DNA of 64,000 nucleotides from Paenibacillus woosongensis (GCF_009725165.1 NZ_WNZW01000001.1:248001-312000); one strand, 5' to 3'; counted from the first letter of the stretch, positions 43,499 through 52,246 are shown. Notes: generated by a model from the letters alone, not told the origin. Translations and numbers: made by a program.

Positions 43499-43948
43499 TT
43501 ATGCTTGGATTGTATCCTTATCCTCATTCTCAGCCAGGGCCGTCTGCTCGGTAGCTTCGGCTATTTCAGCAGCTTCGTCAGCGTCGGCTTCGATGGCTGC
43601 AGCTGCGAACGCTTCCGCTTCTTCGGTTTCGTTCTCCCCAGGGAATGCGGAGATCTGCACTTCCTTGCCTTCATCCGGGTTTTCTTCCTCGCCCTTGCTC
43701 TCACGCCAGGCCTGAATGTCATGAATGATATTTCCAGCGGTTTCCTTTACAATCTCGGCCAAATGAACGCTCTGTTCAGTAACCTTGCCGGCAATCTCGC
43801 CTGTTTTCTCTCCGACCTGACGCGCCCCGTCAGCAATATCCTTGCGGAGCTCTTTTCCCGGTTTAGGAGCAAACAGCAGCGCCGTAACCGAACCGACAAT
43901 CGTACCGATGGCTGCGCCCCATATCCACCCTTTGTTTCCTTTGCTCAC
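43499..43948 (-). CDS. YtxH-domain protein
   Basis: 149 residues from GTG, with AAGGAGA eight bases upstream. A Gly-rich hydrophobic segment WGAAIGTIVGSVTALLFAP (about 8-28) with the LLFAPKPGKELR motif marks YtxH (DUF948-related, stress/general) proteins; a helical middle and a strongly acidic Ala/Glu tail follow. Homologues are general-stress, membrane-anchored proteins. A perfect but isolated Spo0A-box match TTCGACA at 44032-44038 lies upstream. Confidence 0.85.
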   Translation of the reverse strand: MSKGNKGWIWGAAIGTIVGSVTALLFAPKPGKELRKDIADGARQVGEKTGEIAGKVTEQSVHLAEIVKETAGNIIHDIQAWRESKGEEENPDEGKEVQISAFPGENETEEAEAFAAAAIEADADEAAEIAEATEQTALAENEDKDTIQA

Positions 43949-44080
43949 GATACATCTCTCCTTATGCGGCACGCCCGTACATCAGGGCTAATGCCTATAT
44001 AGTTAATTCATTATAAGCAGCAGATGCTTGTTTCGACACAACGTGAAGAGGACATTTTGGGATAATTTCCTGCAAGCCGG

Positions 44081-44521
44081 TCAGCTCTCGATTCCTTCCT
44101 GATCCAAATATGCACGAACGCGCTCAGCAAAGACAGTAAGCGCCCCTGCTTCCTTCAATTGCTTCAAGAGAGCTGCAACTGCCCCGCGGTCGACGGCAAA
44201 ATACTCCTGCACCAGCGGCTTGCGCAGACGTACCAGCTCGATCAAAACAGCATGCAGGCCCGCGTCCACCACTTTCTCGTCCAGCATAATATCGATGATG
44301 TCCTCATAACTGCTTGCATCCCGCATAATAAAGCCATCGATTAAATAGCTCCCTACATCCGTAACGATTTCCAGCGCCAGATGAAGCGCTCTCTCTATGG
44401 CGTAACGTTCCAAGAGCCTTGAATTCTGAGCCTCTAACGTATCCGGTGAATTCAGAACCTGTACAATTTCCGGCAGCATATGTAATCTGCGCTCGATTTG
44501 TTCCCGATTAACGTAATACAC
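44081..44521 (-). CDS. DUF86/HepT-like protein (YutE type)
   Basis: 146 residues from GTG with GGAAGGAGGAG. All-helical HepT fold: RYAIERALHLALEIVTDVGSYLI and the C-terminal LVRLRKPLVQEYFAVD. HepT toxins use an RxxxxH RNase motif; here the aligned stretch reads RKPLVQ, so the histidine is Gln. There is no MntA-type antitoxin next door, unlike hepT-mntA operons. Most likely a solitary, non-toxic family member. Confidence 0.8.
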   Translation of the reverse strand: MYYVNREQIERRLHMLPEIVQVLNSPDTLEAQNSRLLERYAIERALHLALEIVTDVGSYLIDGFIMRDASSYEDIIDIMLDEKVVDAGLHAVLIELVRLRKPLVQEYFAVDRGAVAALLKQLKEAGALTVFAERVRAYLDQEGIES

Positions 44522-44548
44522 GAAAGTCTCCTCCTTCCACGTGCCGTA

Positions 44549-44836
44549 TTAGAATTCAAAATCAACAGCAACCTGGCTCTCTCTGGCTTCCGCCATATGC
44601 TCGATCACTTTCTTATGCACAGGGTGCACTTGATAGCCCTGCAGATCCTCAAGGGAATCAAATGTGGTAACCAGCGCTATATCGTAAGAACGCGAAGACT
44701 TGACGACGTCGATCCCTACCTCGATGCTGCGAAGCTGCTCGATCTTTCCTTCCATATCGCGAAGAACGCCAGCCGTTCTCTCAATGCTCTCCGGCGAAGA
44801 ATCCTTTAGCTTGAACAATACAATATGTTTAATCAT
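44549..44836 (-). CDS. Dabb (stress-responsive A/B barrel) protein
   Basis: 95 residues, one ferredoxin-like alpha/beta-barrel domain: IKHIVLFKLKDSS at the start, VKSSRSYDIALVTTFDSLEDLQGYQVHPVHKKV in the middle. Members dimerise; functions range from stress response to polyketide cyclisation. The next gene on the strand begins 27 bases downstream, so co-transcription with the YutE-like gene is likely. Confidence 0.9.
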   Translation of the reverse strand: MIKHIVLFKLKDSSPESIERTAGVLRDMEGKIEQLRSIEVGIDVVKSSRSYDIALVTTFDSLEDLQGYQVHPVHKKVIEHMAEARESQVAVDFEF

Positions 44837-45013
44837 AGCCTGCTCTCTCCTTAAAAATTAATAACTATCAATATACCTATCATACCGCATTTTTACACGT
44901 ACTAATATCTTAAAATAACTTTACGCTGCTGGCAGCACACTTGTCCAAACTCTATGAATCTATCGAGCATACGATATATTGCGATTCACATCATATTCAG
45001 AAAGGAGGAATCT

Positions 45014-45331
45014 ATGATGGGCATCTTCAGCCGCTTGTTCAAACGGCGCAAGCTGGAGCTCCGCCTGCTGCATGCTGGGCTAGAGCTGCTGAAGCAGCGG
45101 GTTGAGCATTTGGAAAGCCTGCTCGCCGCAGCTACATTCCCCGATTCCGAGACGGTGGAACGGCTCAGCAAATTCGCCGGCGAGTCTCTTGCCATTCAGA
45201 CAATGAGCTTAACCATTCCTGGAACACTGGTCGCTGTTCATAGTGATAATTTTGAAATCCGCGATACAAACAGAAGGCTTGTCTTTATTCCCGCCGCAAA
45301 AATCATATCTGTTACGTTTGATAATAAATAG
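45014..45331 (+). CDS. Small conserved-looking protein, unknown function
   Basis: 105 residues from ATG 45014 (or 45017) with AAAGGAGG. A basic amphipathic N-terminus (FSRLFKRRKLELRLLHAGLELLKQRVEHLES) looks like a coiled-coil; the second half is beta-rich (LAIQTMSLTIPGTLVAVHSDNFEIR). No membrane segment. Family not recognised. Confidence 0.65.
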   Translation: MMGIFSRLFKRRKLELRLLHAGLELLKQRVEHLESLLAAATFPDSETVERLSKFAGESLAIQTMSLTIPGTLVAVHSDNFEIRDTNRRLVFIPAAKIISVTFDNK

Positions 45332-45408
45332 CTCCGACATTAAACTATAATATAGAAGTGTTTATTCCTGTTATTTCATCCTATATGTACCTAATGAGGT
45401 GAGTTGAA

Positions 45409-46245
45409 GTGCCAAGCTTAATATTGGAAGGGGGAACTCTGCGCCCGATTTTCAGCGCGGGCGTCATGGATGCGCTGCTGGACGAGGAAATTATGTTCCC
45501 TTATTGCATTGGAGTATCCGCGGGAATCAGTAATGGATTTTCTTATATATCCAAGCAGAAACGAAGGAACCTGGATATCGTGGAGCAGTACCGCAACGAT
45601 CCCCGCTACATTGGATACCGGAATTTTCTGCGCCATCGCAGCCTGTTCGGGCTGGATTTCATCTTTGGTGAAATTCCAGGCCAACTGATCCCTTTCGATA
45701 TGGAAACGTTCAACAGCTATGAAGGCAAGCTGCTTGTCGGCGTTACCAACGCGTTGACCGGCCGGCCGGAATATATGGATGGTCTGCAAATTGACGAAGC
45801 AATGACCATGCTCAGGGCTACCTGTGCCATTCCCATGTTTTTTCCGGCAATCGAAATGGACGGCGCCAAATACTATGACGGCGGGTTAACCGACCCGATT
45901 CCGATCCGCAAGGCCGTTGAGGACGGCAATGAGAAGCATTTAATTATTTTGACCCAGCCGGAGGGGTACGTTAAAACATTCAGCAAGCAAAATGCAGCGG
46001 TAGCCAGATTATTAAGACGAAAATACCCGCTGCTGGAGGAAATATTGCTGACGAGGCATGAACGTTATAATGAGACTGTCGCCTATTGCGAGCGATTGGA
46101 GCAAGAGGGCCAAGCGGTCATTATCCGTCCGAAGGTGCCGCTGGACAGCTTTGAGAAGAATGTCGGCAAGCTGCGCGATACATGCCAGCATGGCTATGAT
46201 CTGGCGATGGAGCATATGAAAGACATCCGCAAACTGTTCCATTAA
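45409..46245 (+). CDS. Patatin-like phospholipase, YjjU type
   Basis: 278 residues from GTG. Serine hydrolase with the Ser-Asp dyad: oxyanion loop EGGTLRPIFSAG, nucleophile GVSAGIS, and DGGLTDPIP with the aspartate. Intracellular, no signal. Such enzymes release fatty acids from phospholipids or act as esterases. Its terminator is shared with the convergent DUF1266 gene. Confidence 0.92.
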   Translation: MPSLILEGGTLRPIFSAGVMDALLDEEIMFPYCIGVSAGISNGFSYISKQKRRNLDIVEQYRNDPRYIGYRNFLRHRSLFGLDFIFGEIPGQLIPFDMETFNSYEGKLLVGVTNALTGRPEYMDGLQIDEAMTMLRATCAIPMFFPAIEMDGAKYYDGGLTDPIPIRKAVEDGNEKHLIILTQPEGYVKTFSKQNAAVARLLRRKYPLLEEILLTRHERYNETVAYCERLEQEGQAVIIRPKVPLDSFEKNVGKLRDTCQHGYDLAMEHMKDIRKLFH

Positions 46246-46276
46246 GCAAGTGGAATTAGGGGGAAGCATAATTTGT

Positions 46277-46311
46277 AAGAAGGCTTGATCACTGGATCAA
46301 GCCTTCTCTAA
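46277..46311. terminator. Bidirectional terminator
   Basis: AGAAGGCTTGATC/GATCAAGCCTTCT with a four-base loop, T-runs on both sides; ends the patatin gene and the DUF1266 gene. Confidence 0.88.
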
Positions 46312-46334
46312 TGGCCTTTTGTTCATGCTGAGCC

Positions 46335-46985
46335 CTACAATTTGGCTCGCCAACTGATCCGCTTGCTGGGACTGAGCCTTCGGGACAGCATTCGCGCGTG
46401 CATATACGTGCTGTAATCCTCTTTTTGAGATTTATCGTTGCCGCTAAGATAATGCATACCGGCGATGCAGGCCAAATGATATTCGTCCCAGCTCTCATAC
46501 TGGCTCTGAGCCAGCTTGGCAATTTCTCGTGAAAAGAACCGCGCTTCATTGAAAGCCAAATAACCCAATCTGACGCCAGATTGAGCGACGGCCAGATATA
46601 ACGCATAATCATAAGCCGCAATCCCCGGCCGGCCCAAATTAGGCATGAGCTGGTTAACCCGCCTCAATTTGCTCTTCCGCTCATCGGAGTCTGGAAGACT
46701 GGCAATGTACAGGTCGCGCTCCGTCATTGGCAAGGCAGCCAGACTATCCCTCAACTGTTTGAACTCTGATCTGTATCCCTCATACAGCAGCCATTTCAGT
46801 TTTCTGTCGCAAGTTATTGAACTTTTTATTCCATAGTGATGATACATCCAATTGTCGAGCAATTGACTGGACAGCACGCTGAGCCGATTCAACCCCGCGA
46901 CACTGTGATCGTTCAGCGGGTCATTCAAAAACAGTGCTTCAGTCATCGCACAATAAAAAATCCGACTTCTCAATGCTCTAATCAT
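46335..46985 (-). CDS. DUF1266 protein, coupled to a J-domain gene
   Basis: 216 residues from ATG 46985, which overlaps the TGA of the upstream J-domain gene (ATGA). The block GIAAYDYALYLAVAQSGVRLGYLAF...ARFFSREIAKLAQSQYESWDEYHLACIAGMHYLSG fits DUF1266 (AxDxAR, gxxxGyi, xxEAwxxi, iQxxysSWxe). No membrane segment. Function unknown; in E. coli, DUF1266 proteins YbeR and YbeU are beside J-domain genes djlB/djlC and hscC. This suggests a chaperone-linked partner. Confidence 0.8.
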   Translation of the reverse strand: MIRALRSRIFYCAMTEALFLNDPLNDHSVAGLNRLSVLSSQLLDNWMYHHYGIKSSITCDRKLKWLLYEGYRSEFKQLRDSLAALPMTERDLYIASLPDSDERKSKLRRVNQLMPNLGRPGIAAYDYALYLAVAQSGVRLGYLAFNEARFFSREIAKLAQSQYESWDEYHLACIAGMHYLSGNDKSQKEDYSTYMHARMLSRRLSPSKRISWRAKL

Positions 46986-48874
46986 AGGCTTGTCCTTTCC
47001 GAATAAGCAGCTTTCCACGCTTTTTTCTTCTTCATATGCAAACGAAGACCCCAGGTTACACAACATAGGAATAAATAAAAAGCCAACGAATTTCCCCGGC
47101 CGACCATAGACTTGTTCTGAAGCTGCGGACCTTCTTCGATATATTTCGGATAAAGCTTAGACGTCTTCTGGGTTTCGGCGGGCAGACCGCGAAGTGAAAA
47201 AGAGACTGCAGACTCAACATCCGTGGATTCCAGCATACGTGCATACCCGGTGATGGTCACGGGGCGCATCAGCAGCGAAGCGCTGTCCCCAAGCCATTTT
47301 TCCGATAGAAATACGATGTGCTGCCCTTCCAAGCTTCCAATGTAAATATAGTGCTTGGCAAAGCCGTAATACTGCAAATTCTTCTCAGATGCGGATCTCC
47401 CCTGAATCATTGTAGTTCCTTTCATTTCGCCCATTTGCAGTTCATACAGGCCTAAACCAACGTCCAATACGTCCGTAAGAGTTATGGTCACATAGCTGTT
47501 TTTTGGGGCATTCTCCAGTTGATCAAGGCTTGTAACCGTAGCGGTCTTCTTGATGTTTGTCTCCATCATCACAGAATGCACATACCAGCCTAAGCTGAGC
47601 AGCGTGAGTACAAACACACAGATCTGCAGCCAAGATGATTTCAGTTCGAACTTCTGTCGTCGGGCTGCTCTCCGTTCGTTGTACAACTTCCTTACATGCT
47701 CAGGGTGAGCATGAGCCAATCCTTGCAGCGCCTGTACCGCTTCCAGAGAAGCGGGATCTGCCTGCTCTCCTACCTCCAGATAACATGTTCTGGCCCTGTC
47801 TTCTTGGCCTAGCTTCAGCCAGCAATGGCCCAGCGACAGCTTGGCCTCCATCAGATGCGGTATCCGAGACAGCACCCATTGATAGTCCTCTACAGCTTGA
47901 GCATACTGTCCTTGCCGGAAGAAGATGCGAGCCCGAGCAAGGTAGCCCTCCATCTCATCCGGCACGACTCTGATCTGCCTTCCATAAGCCTGCAGGGCTT
48001 GTTCCTCGTTCCCCTTTCGCAAGTAATATTCACCCAGCAGACGGAGCAGATCGGGATCTTCGGCAAAGAGACCATAGGCTTCTTCAAGAAATCTCCCTGC
48101 TTCCTTCAAATCATTGACGAACAGGGCTTGAAAGCCCTTATACCGGCAGCTTAAAAATCGGTCATAGTCGATATTGCCCGCACTTAACAGAAACTCATAA
48201 TTTAGCCCAGGTTCGGCCAACTGCTTATCATAGTACTCTAGGAAGGGATCGGCTCCGGCAAATTCTTGCTCTCTCCATTGCGCCGTAAACTCGTGTCTCC
48301 ATCCAAAGAAGCCCTCCAGCAGCTGCCACACTTCTTGAGGCAAATAGCGGCGGCTTTTTAGTACCTCGAACATCCGCCAGTTAATTTCATCTTTACTATA
48401 GATGTCCCAAGCTATCTTGGAATTGAGCAGCTCAATCCATGCGTCTCTTGAAATCCGGGTTGGGAAATGGTCATATATGGCGATTGCTTGCGCTATGAAC
48501 TCATCGACACTTTCGGAGGAATCCCCAAGTTCATGAAGCTCTGTTTCCGAAAAAACAACCCCGGCATCACGCGGGAGCCTAGAAATGAAAACGGCCGCGT
48601 TCTCTTCGCCTTCCTGGTCTTCTTGGTCTTCTTGGTCTTCTGGCTCGTGTCGCTCTATGGTTTGAACAGGGATGTGATCATCTGAACGATCTATCCGCTG
48701 CTTAACTAGCTTTATTGCCCGGTCATATGCCTCGCGGAGCTCCTGATACCCCTCGGCGTCTTCCTCTGGATGATAAACCTGAAGCTGCTTGGCATATGCC
48801 CGCTTAATTTCCTTGATATCATTTGTAGGCTCAATGCCAAGCCGCTGCCAAATCGTCATAAAAAATCCCGTCAT
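46982..48874 (-). CDS. Membrane J-domain/TPR protein with HPE motif
   Basis: 630 residues from ATG 48874 (AGGGAG site; ATG 48859 aligns better with the paralogue). A J-domain at the N-terminus (MTIWQRLGIEPTNDIKEIKRAYAKQLQVYHPEED) has HPE where DnaJ has HPD. A low-complexity EDQ-repeat linker (residues 75-90), tetratricopeptide-like repeats (about 240-345), and two membrane segments (about 414-436 and 595-612) follow. HPD is needed to stimulate Hsp70; HPE may weaken this or use a special Hsp70. Followed by the coupled DUF1266 gene; a paralogue lies at 62514-63848. Confidence 0.85.
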   Translation of the reverse strand: MTGFFMTIWQRLGIEPTNDIKEIKRAYAKQLQVYHPEEDAEGYQELREAYDRAIKLVKQRIDRSDDHIPVQTIERHEPEDQEDQEDQEGEENAAVFISRLPRDAGVVFSETELHELGDSSESVDEFIAQAIAIYDHFPTRISRDAWIELLNSKIAWDIYSKDEINWRMFEVLKSRRYLPQEVWQLLEGFFGWRHEFTAQWREQEFAGADPFLEYYDKQLAEPGLNYEFLLSAGNIDYDRFLSCRYKGFQALFVNDLKEAGRFLEEAYGLFAEDPDLLRLLGEYYLRKGNEEQALQAYGRQIRVVPDEMEGYLARARIFFRQGQYAQAVEDYQWVLSRIPHLMEAKLSLGHCWLKLGQEDRARTCYLEVGEQADPASLEAVQALQGLAHAHPEHVRKLYNERRAARRQKFELKSSWLQICVFVLTLLSLGWYVHSVMMETNIKKTATVTSLDQLENAPKNSYVTITLTDVLDVGLGLYELQMGEMKGTTMIQGRSASEKNLQYYGFAKHYIYIGSLEGQHIVFLSEKWLGDSASLLMRPVTITGYARMLESTDVESAVSFSLRGLPAETQKTSKLYPKYIEEGPQLQNKSMVGRGNSLAFYLFLCCVTWGLRLHMKKKKAWKAAYSERTSL

Positions 48875-48971
48875 AACGCTCTCCCTATGAATATGTAAAT
48901 TTTTCGGACATCCCCCTTATTTTATCGGAGCGAGCACAATTCTGCATTAATTTTATGTATAATTTTTATAC

Positions 48972-48999
48972 TTGCTTTATTTTTTATAGCGGATATAAT
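48972..48999 (+). promoter_or_regulatory. Promoter of the HxlR gene
   Basis: TTGCTT (48972-48977), a 16-base spacer and TATAAT (48994-48999). Transcription from about 49006 would put the first ATG (49011) four to six bases from the 5' end. Confidence 0.7.
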
Positions 49000-49010
49000 T
49001 AATATATCTC

Positions 49011-49373
49011 ATGTTACATAGGGAGGCGATAATTATTCAAGTTTGCCCGTACCTAGAGTATTCCTTCAGCATCCTTGGGAAGAAGTGGAATGGATTGATC
49101 CTTCATTATCTGTCCCTATGCGCAAATGGTTCCGCTCATTTCTCGGATATCAAGCGGGATTTAGCGGACATCACATCAAGGGCCTTGTCCTTGAAGCTGG
49201 CCGAGCTGATCGAATACGGTTTAATCGAGAAGAAGATTACGGCAAACCCCGCGGTTACCATTTCATATGAATTGACGGAGAAGGGCCGGTCTTTAACGGC
49301 AGCGTTAACGCCTATCCAGAAATGGGCTCAGCAATATGAGAATCTACACGGAAAAGAGGAAGAAAACATATGA
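49011..49373 (+). CDS. HxlR-family transcriptional regulator
   Basis: 120 residues if started at ATG 49011. Winged helix-turn-helix of the HxlR/MarR-like type: CPYLEYSFSILGKKWNGLILHYL at the start, then ALSLKLAELIEYGLI and SYELTEKGRSL. The N-terminal Cys (about 12) matches the sensor cysteine of YodB/HypR redox regulators. The AGGGAGG ribosome site is inside the frame, eight bases before an ATT. The stop overlaps the start of the next gene (ATGA), so regulator and thiol protein are co-expressed. Confidence 0.9.
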   Translation: MLHREAIIIQVCPYLEYSFSILGKKWNGLILHYLSLCANGSAHFSDIKRDLADITSRALSLKLAELIEYGLIEKKITANPAVTISYELTEKGRSLTAALTPIQKWAQQYENLHGKEEENI

Positions 49374-50287
49374 CAACCCAGAATATGATGTGTGATTTAC
49401 AAACAGGAGTATGCGGTGAAGCGGGCGACGATACGGTGGAGCTTATCGATCTGAACGAGCCTGAGAAGAAAGTGAAGCTTTATTATGTCACCGATCCCAT
49501 CTGCTCCCACTGCTGGGCGCTTGAGCCCGTACTAAGACGCTTTCAGGAGCAATACGGACATTATTTCCAGTTCCATACGGTAATGGGCGGTTTGCTGGAG
49601 AGCTGGAACGGCTTTGCCGATGTCAGCAACGGCATTCAAAGTCCGGCAGATGTAGCCGGCCACTGGCGCGAAGTCGGCGAACATTCCCGCATGCCGATCG
49701 ACGGCTCACTGTGGCTGGATAATCCCGTGCAATCCTCATACATTCCCTCTCGAGTATATAAAATCATTCAGCAGCAGAATGTGCAGCTGGCAGATACGTT
49801 TTTGCGGCGGGCGAGGGAAGCGGTTTTTGCCTTCAATCGAAACATCGGTACCGACGAAGTGCTCGCCGATATCGTCAGCCAAGTGGGCCTGAATGGAGCC
49901 GATATCGTTGACCAAGCCGCCATGCCTGCTGCACAGAGTTTGCTGGAGGAGGATTTCGAGCTGTCCCGGTCGCTTGGAGTACGGGGCTTCCCGACGATCA
50001 TTATGGTCAATAGTGACAATAAAGGCGTGAAAATCGTCGGGGCCAGATCATTAGCAGACTATGTGAAGGCACTGTCCCAAGTATTGGAAGCAGAATCCCT
50101 GCAGGTACGCGCCGTTCCGGAAATGGCAGCCCTTCTAATGAGAGAGAAGCGCTTATTCTCCAAAGAAATTGAAATCATGTACGATCTTGAGCAGCAAGAA
50201 GTGGCAACATTTCTAGAAAAGTCCCTCCCTGTGGACAAGTATTCACTTTCACAAATTGTCGGAGAATCATACGTAGAATCCAAGTAA
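49370..50287 (+). CDS. DsbA-family thioredoxin-fold protein, SpxH/YjbH-like
   Basis: 305 residues. The active-site motif CSHCW lies in YYVTDPICSHCWALEPVL; a DsbA helical insertion and the RGFPTIIMV cis-Pro segment follow. No signal peptide, so it is cytosolic like YjbH/SpxH, the adaptor that hands the regulator Spx to ClpXP. FrnE-like thiol oxidoreductases are an alternative. ATGA overlap with the HxlR gene points to a redox-response unit. Confidence 0.88.
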   Translation: MTTQNMMCDLQTGVCGEAGDDTVELIDLNEPEKKVKLYYVTDPICSHCWALEPVLRRFQEQYGHYFQFHTVMGGLLESWNGFADVSNGIQSPADVAGHWREVGEHSRMPIDGSLWLDNPVQSSYIPSRVYKIIQQQNVQLADTFLRRAREAVFAFNRNIGTDEVLADIVSQVGLNGADIVDQAAMPAAQSLLEEDFELSRSLGVRGFPTIIMVNSDNKGVKIVGARSLADYVKALSQVLEAESLQVRAVPEMAALLMREKRLFSKEIEIMYDLEQQEVATFLEKSLPVDKYSLSQIVGESYVESK

Positions 50288-50320
50288 GTCAACTCATGCG
50301 GATTTATTTTTGCAGCAAAC

Positions 50321-50370
50321 AAAAGCAAAGACGGCTGCCGCGAGGAACCTCGGGCACCGTCTTTGCTATT
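50321..50370. terminator. Terminator of the HxlR operon, bidirectional
   Basis: AGCAAAGACGG pairs with CCGTCTTTGCT, with an inner stem and T-runs; also faces the convergent Nif3 gene. Confidence 0.85.
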
Positions 50371-50385
50371 AAGGCGTATTGATGA

Positions 50386-51180
50386 TCACACAATTTGATA
50401 TAGCGGCTGTTCCTCCAGGAAATGAACCGGAACTGCCGGGAACCACGTTTCCAGCCGCTTCGCTAAAGCTCTCATGCCAGGCGCCTCGCTCTCGGCATGG
50501 CCGAGCATGATTAAGGCACGAGACCGTCCTTGCTGCCAGCTGTCTCGCACATACTCGGGCGTCTCCCACTCCGGCCCCTCTCCGGCAATAATCAAATCCA
50601 GATTCTCTTGGGCAAATAAAGGAATCGCATTTGCGCCGCCGCCGCGATACCCGACCAGCAATCCTGTCCGTCTGCAGCGCATCGTCATATCCCCGGCAAC
50701 ACGGACGTATGGGACATTAAGCTTCAGCTTCAAATGATCCGCAATCTCGGCTACAGTCATATCCGGCAGATCAAGGATCGTCGAGGCCGGGTGAATGCGA
50801 TCAATATAATCCTCCCAGTCCAATGCCTGCACTAAGCCAGCCGTAATTCCGTCCGGCTCGTATTTGTGAATGTAGTCATGGAGCCTGAACATCGCGAGCC
50901 CCGAAGCCTCGATCAATCCCTGCTTCTGTGCGTAGACCGAATCCCCCTGCAGCCAATCCGTCTGGCTATGATGGCTGTAATAAGGGCCTTCATGAGTAAT
51001 CAATAAATTGACGCCCAAGTCAGCGGCATGCTGAATCACCTGCTGCGTCGGCATAAATGTAATGCCAATTCCAGTTACGGAGTCGCCCGGATCTCCCGTT
51101 AGAAGCCTGTCCACCGTATTCTCTAGAGCGGGTGCAGGCGCCGTCAATTGATCCAAAACCTGCTGTATCGTAATCGCCAA
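50386..51180 (-). CDS. Nif3-like dinuclear metal centre protein
   Basis: 264 residues, the short form without the inserted PII-like domain. Metal-site motifs: GITFMPTQQVIQHAADLGVNLLITHEGPYYSH (His residues and Glu) and LIMLGHAESE. The family (NIF3/YbgI/YqfO) forms ring-shaped hexamers; some members are GTP cyclohydrolase I-like or bind iron. Function in this organism unknown. Confidence 0.9.
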   Translation of the reverse strand: MAITIQQVLDQLTAPAPALENTVDRLLTGDPGDSVTGIGITFMPTQQVIQHAADLGVNLLITHEGPYYSHHSQTDWLQGDSVYAQKQGLIEASGLAMFRLHDYIHKYEPDGITAGLVQALDWEDYIDRIHPASTILDLPDMTVAEIADHLKLKLNVPYVRVAGDMTMRCRRTGLLVGYRGGGANAIPLFAQENLDLIIAGEGPEWETPEYVRDSWQQGRSRALIMLGHAESEAPGMRALAKRLETWFPAVPVHFLEEQPLYQIV

Positions 51181-51226
51181 ATGGAGTCCTCCTTCATTAC
51201 ATCGCTCGATCCTTCACTCCAACCGA

Positions 51227-52246
51227 TTATAGCATGGCGTTGATCAGGCGGGGAATGTTCTGCAGCGCAGCCTGCTTCTCCACGGCGCCCAGTTCATAGG
51301 CAGCCCTGGGCATTCCGTAAACAACTGACGATTCCTCGTTCTGCCCGATCGTCCTTGCTCCTCTTCTGCGCATGGCGAGCATGCCTCTCGCTCCGTCATA
51401 ACCCATGCCAGTCAGAATCACACCAAGCGCCTCTTTGCCGGCTTCCTTGGCGACAGATTCGAACAATACGTCAACTGAGGGACAATGCCCGCTTACCTTT
51501 TCCCCCTGAGAACAAACGACTTTATAACCGCTGCCAAATTTCCTGATCCTGATATGGCGGTCGCCAGGTGCCATCAATACCTTGCCGGGCTCGATGATAT
51601 CGCCTGTTTCCGCCTCCTTGACCATCCATGCGGTGAACCGGTTCAACCGCTCCGCAAACATCGTGGAGAACACCGGCGGGATATGCTGGACAATGACAAG
51701 CCCTGGGTAACGCTGTGGATGCATCAGCTTCAACAGATTATAAATGGCTTCCGTGCCTCCTGTTGAGGCGCCTATGGCAATCAGCTTCTTGTCCGTGCTC
51801 ATCCTCTCTGCATGAGGAACAGGTTCGATGACCGTCATGGCAGGACTGACAACCGTTGCCTTGGCAGCGATATGGATTTTCTGAATCAATTCCTCCACGA
51901 ACGGCTCAATCCTGCCGAGAGCGCTCATATCGGGCTTGGTCATGAAATCCACCGCCCCCACGCTCATGGCCTCAAACACTGCTTGGCTCACCGCGCTGAC
52001 AATAACGACGGGCAGCGGATGCTGAGGCAGGAGGCGGCGCAGAAATTCAATGCCGTTCATCCTCGGCATTTCCACATCACAGACCATCACATCCGGATTG
52101 TACCTGATGATTTTATCCCTAGCGTCAAAGGGATCGTTTGCGGTCGCCACCACTTCCAGCGCGGGGTCAGTGGATATTCCTTTGCTTATAAAAGTCCGAA
52201 ACAACAAAGAATCATCGACGACCAGTACTTTTATCCTGCTTTTCAT
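51227..52246 (-). CDS. cheB: Chemotaxis methylesterase CheB
   Basis: 339 residues: receiver domain with the phosphorylation site D57 (VMVCDVEMPRMNGIEF), then a methylesterase domain with the catalytic Ser in IGASTGGTEAI, His in VQHIPPVFS and Asp in LTGMGYDGARGM. It removes methyl groups from the receptor glutamates. Start ATG 52246 has AGGAGG only three bases upstream; a TTG at 52270 overlapping the cheR stop is the alternative. Last gene of the chemosensory operon. Confidence 0.95.
   Translation of the reverse strand: MKSRIKVLVVDDSLLFRTFISKGISTDPALEVVATANDPFDARDKIIRYNPDVMVCDVEMPRMNGIEFLRRLLPQHPLPVVIVSAVSQAVFEAMSVGAVDFMTKPDMSALGRIEPFVEELIQKIHIAAKATVVSPAMTVIEPVPHAERMSTDKKLIAIGASTGGTEAIYNLLKLMHPQRYPGLVIVQHIPPVFSTMFAERLNRFTAWMVKEAETGDIIEPGKVLMAPGDRHIRIRKFGSGYKVVCSQGEKVSGHCPSVDVLFESVAKEAGKEALGVILTGMGYDGARGMLAMRRRGARTIGQNEESSVVYGMPRAAYELGAVEKQAALQNIPRLINAML

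Noticed and set aside
44032-44038. TTCGACA (0A-box complement) upstream of the ytxH-like gene
   Set aside because: A single 7-mer is expected about eight times in the window by chance; no second box or matching promoter.
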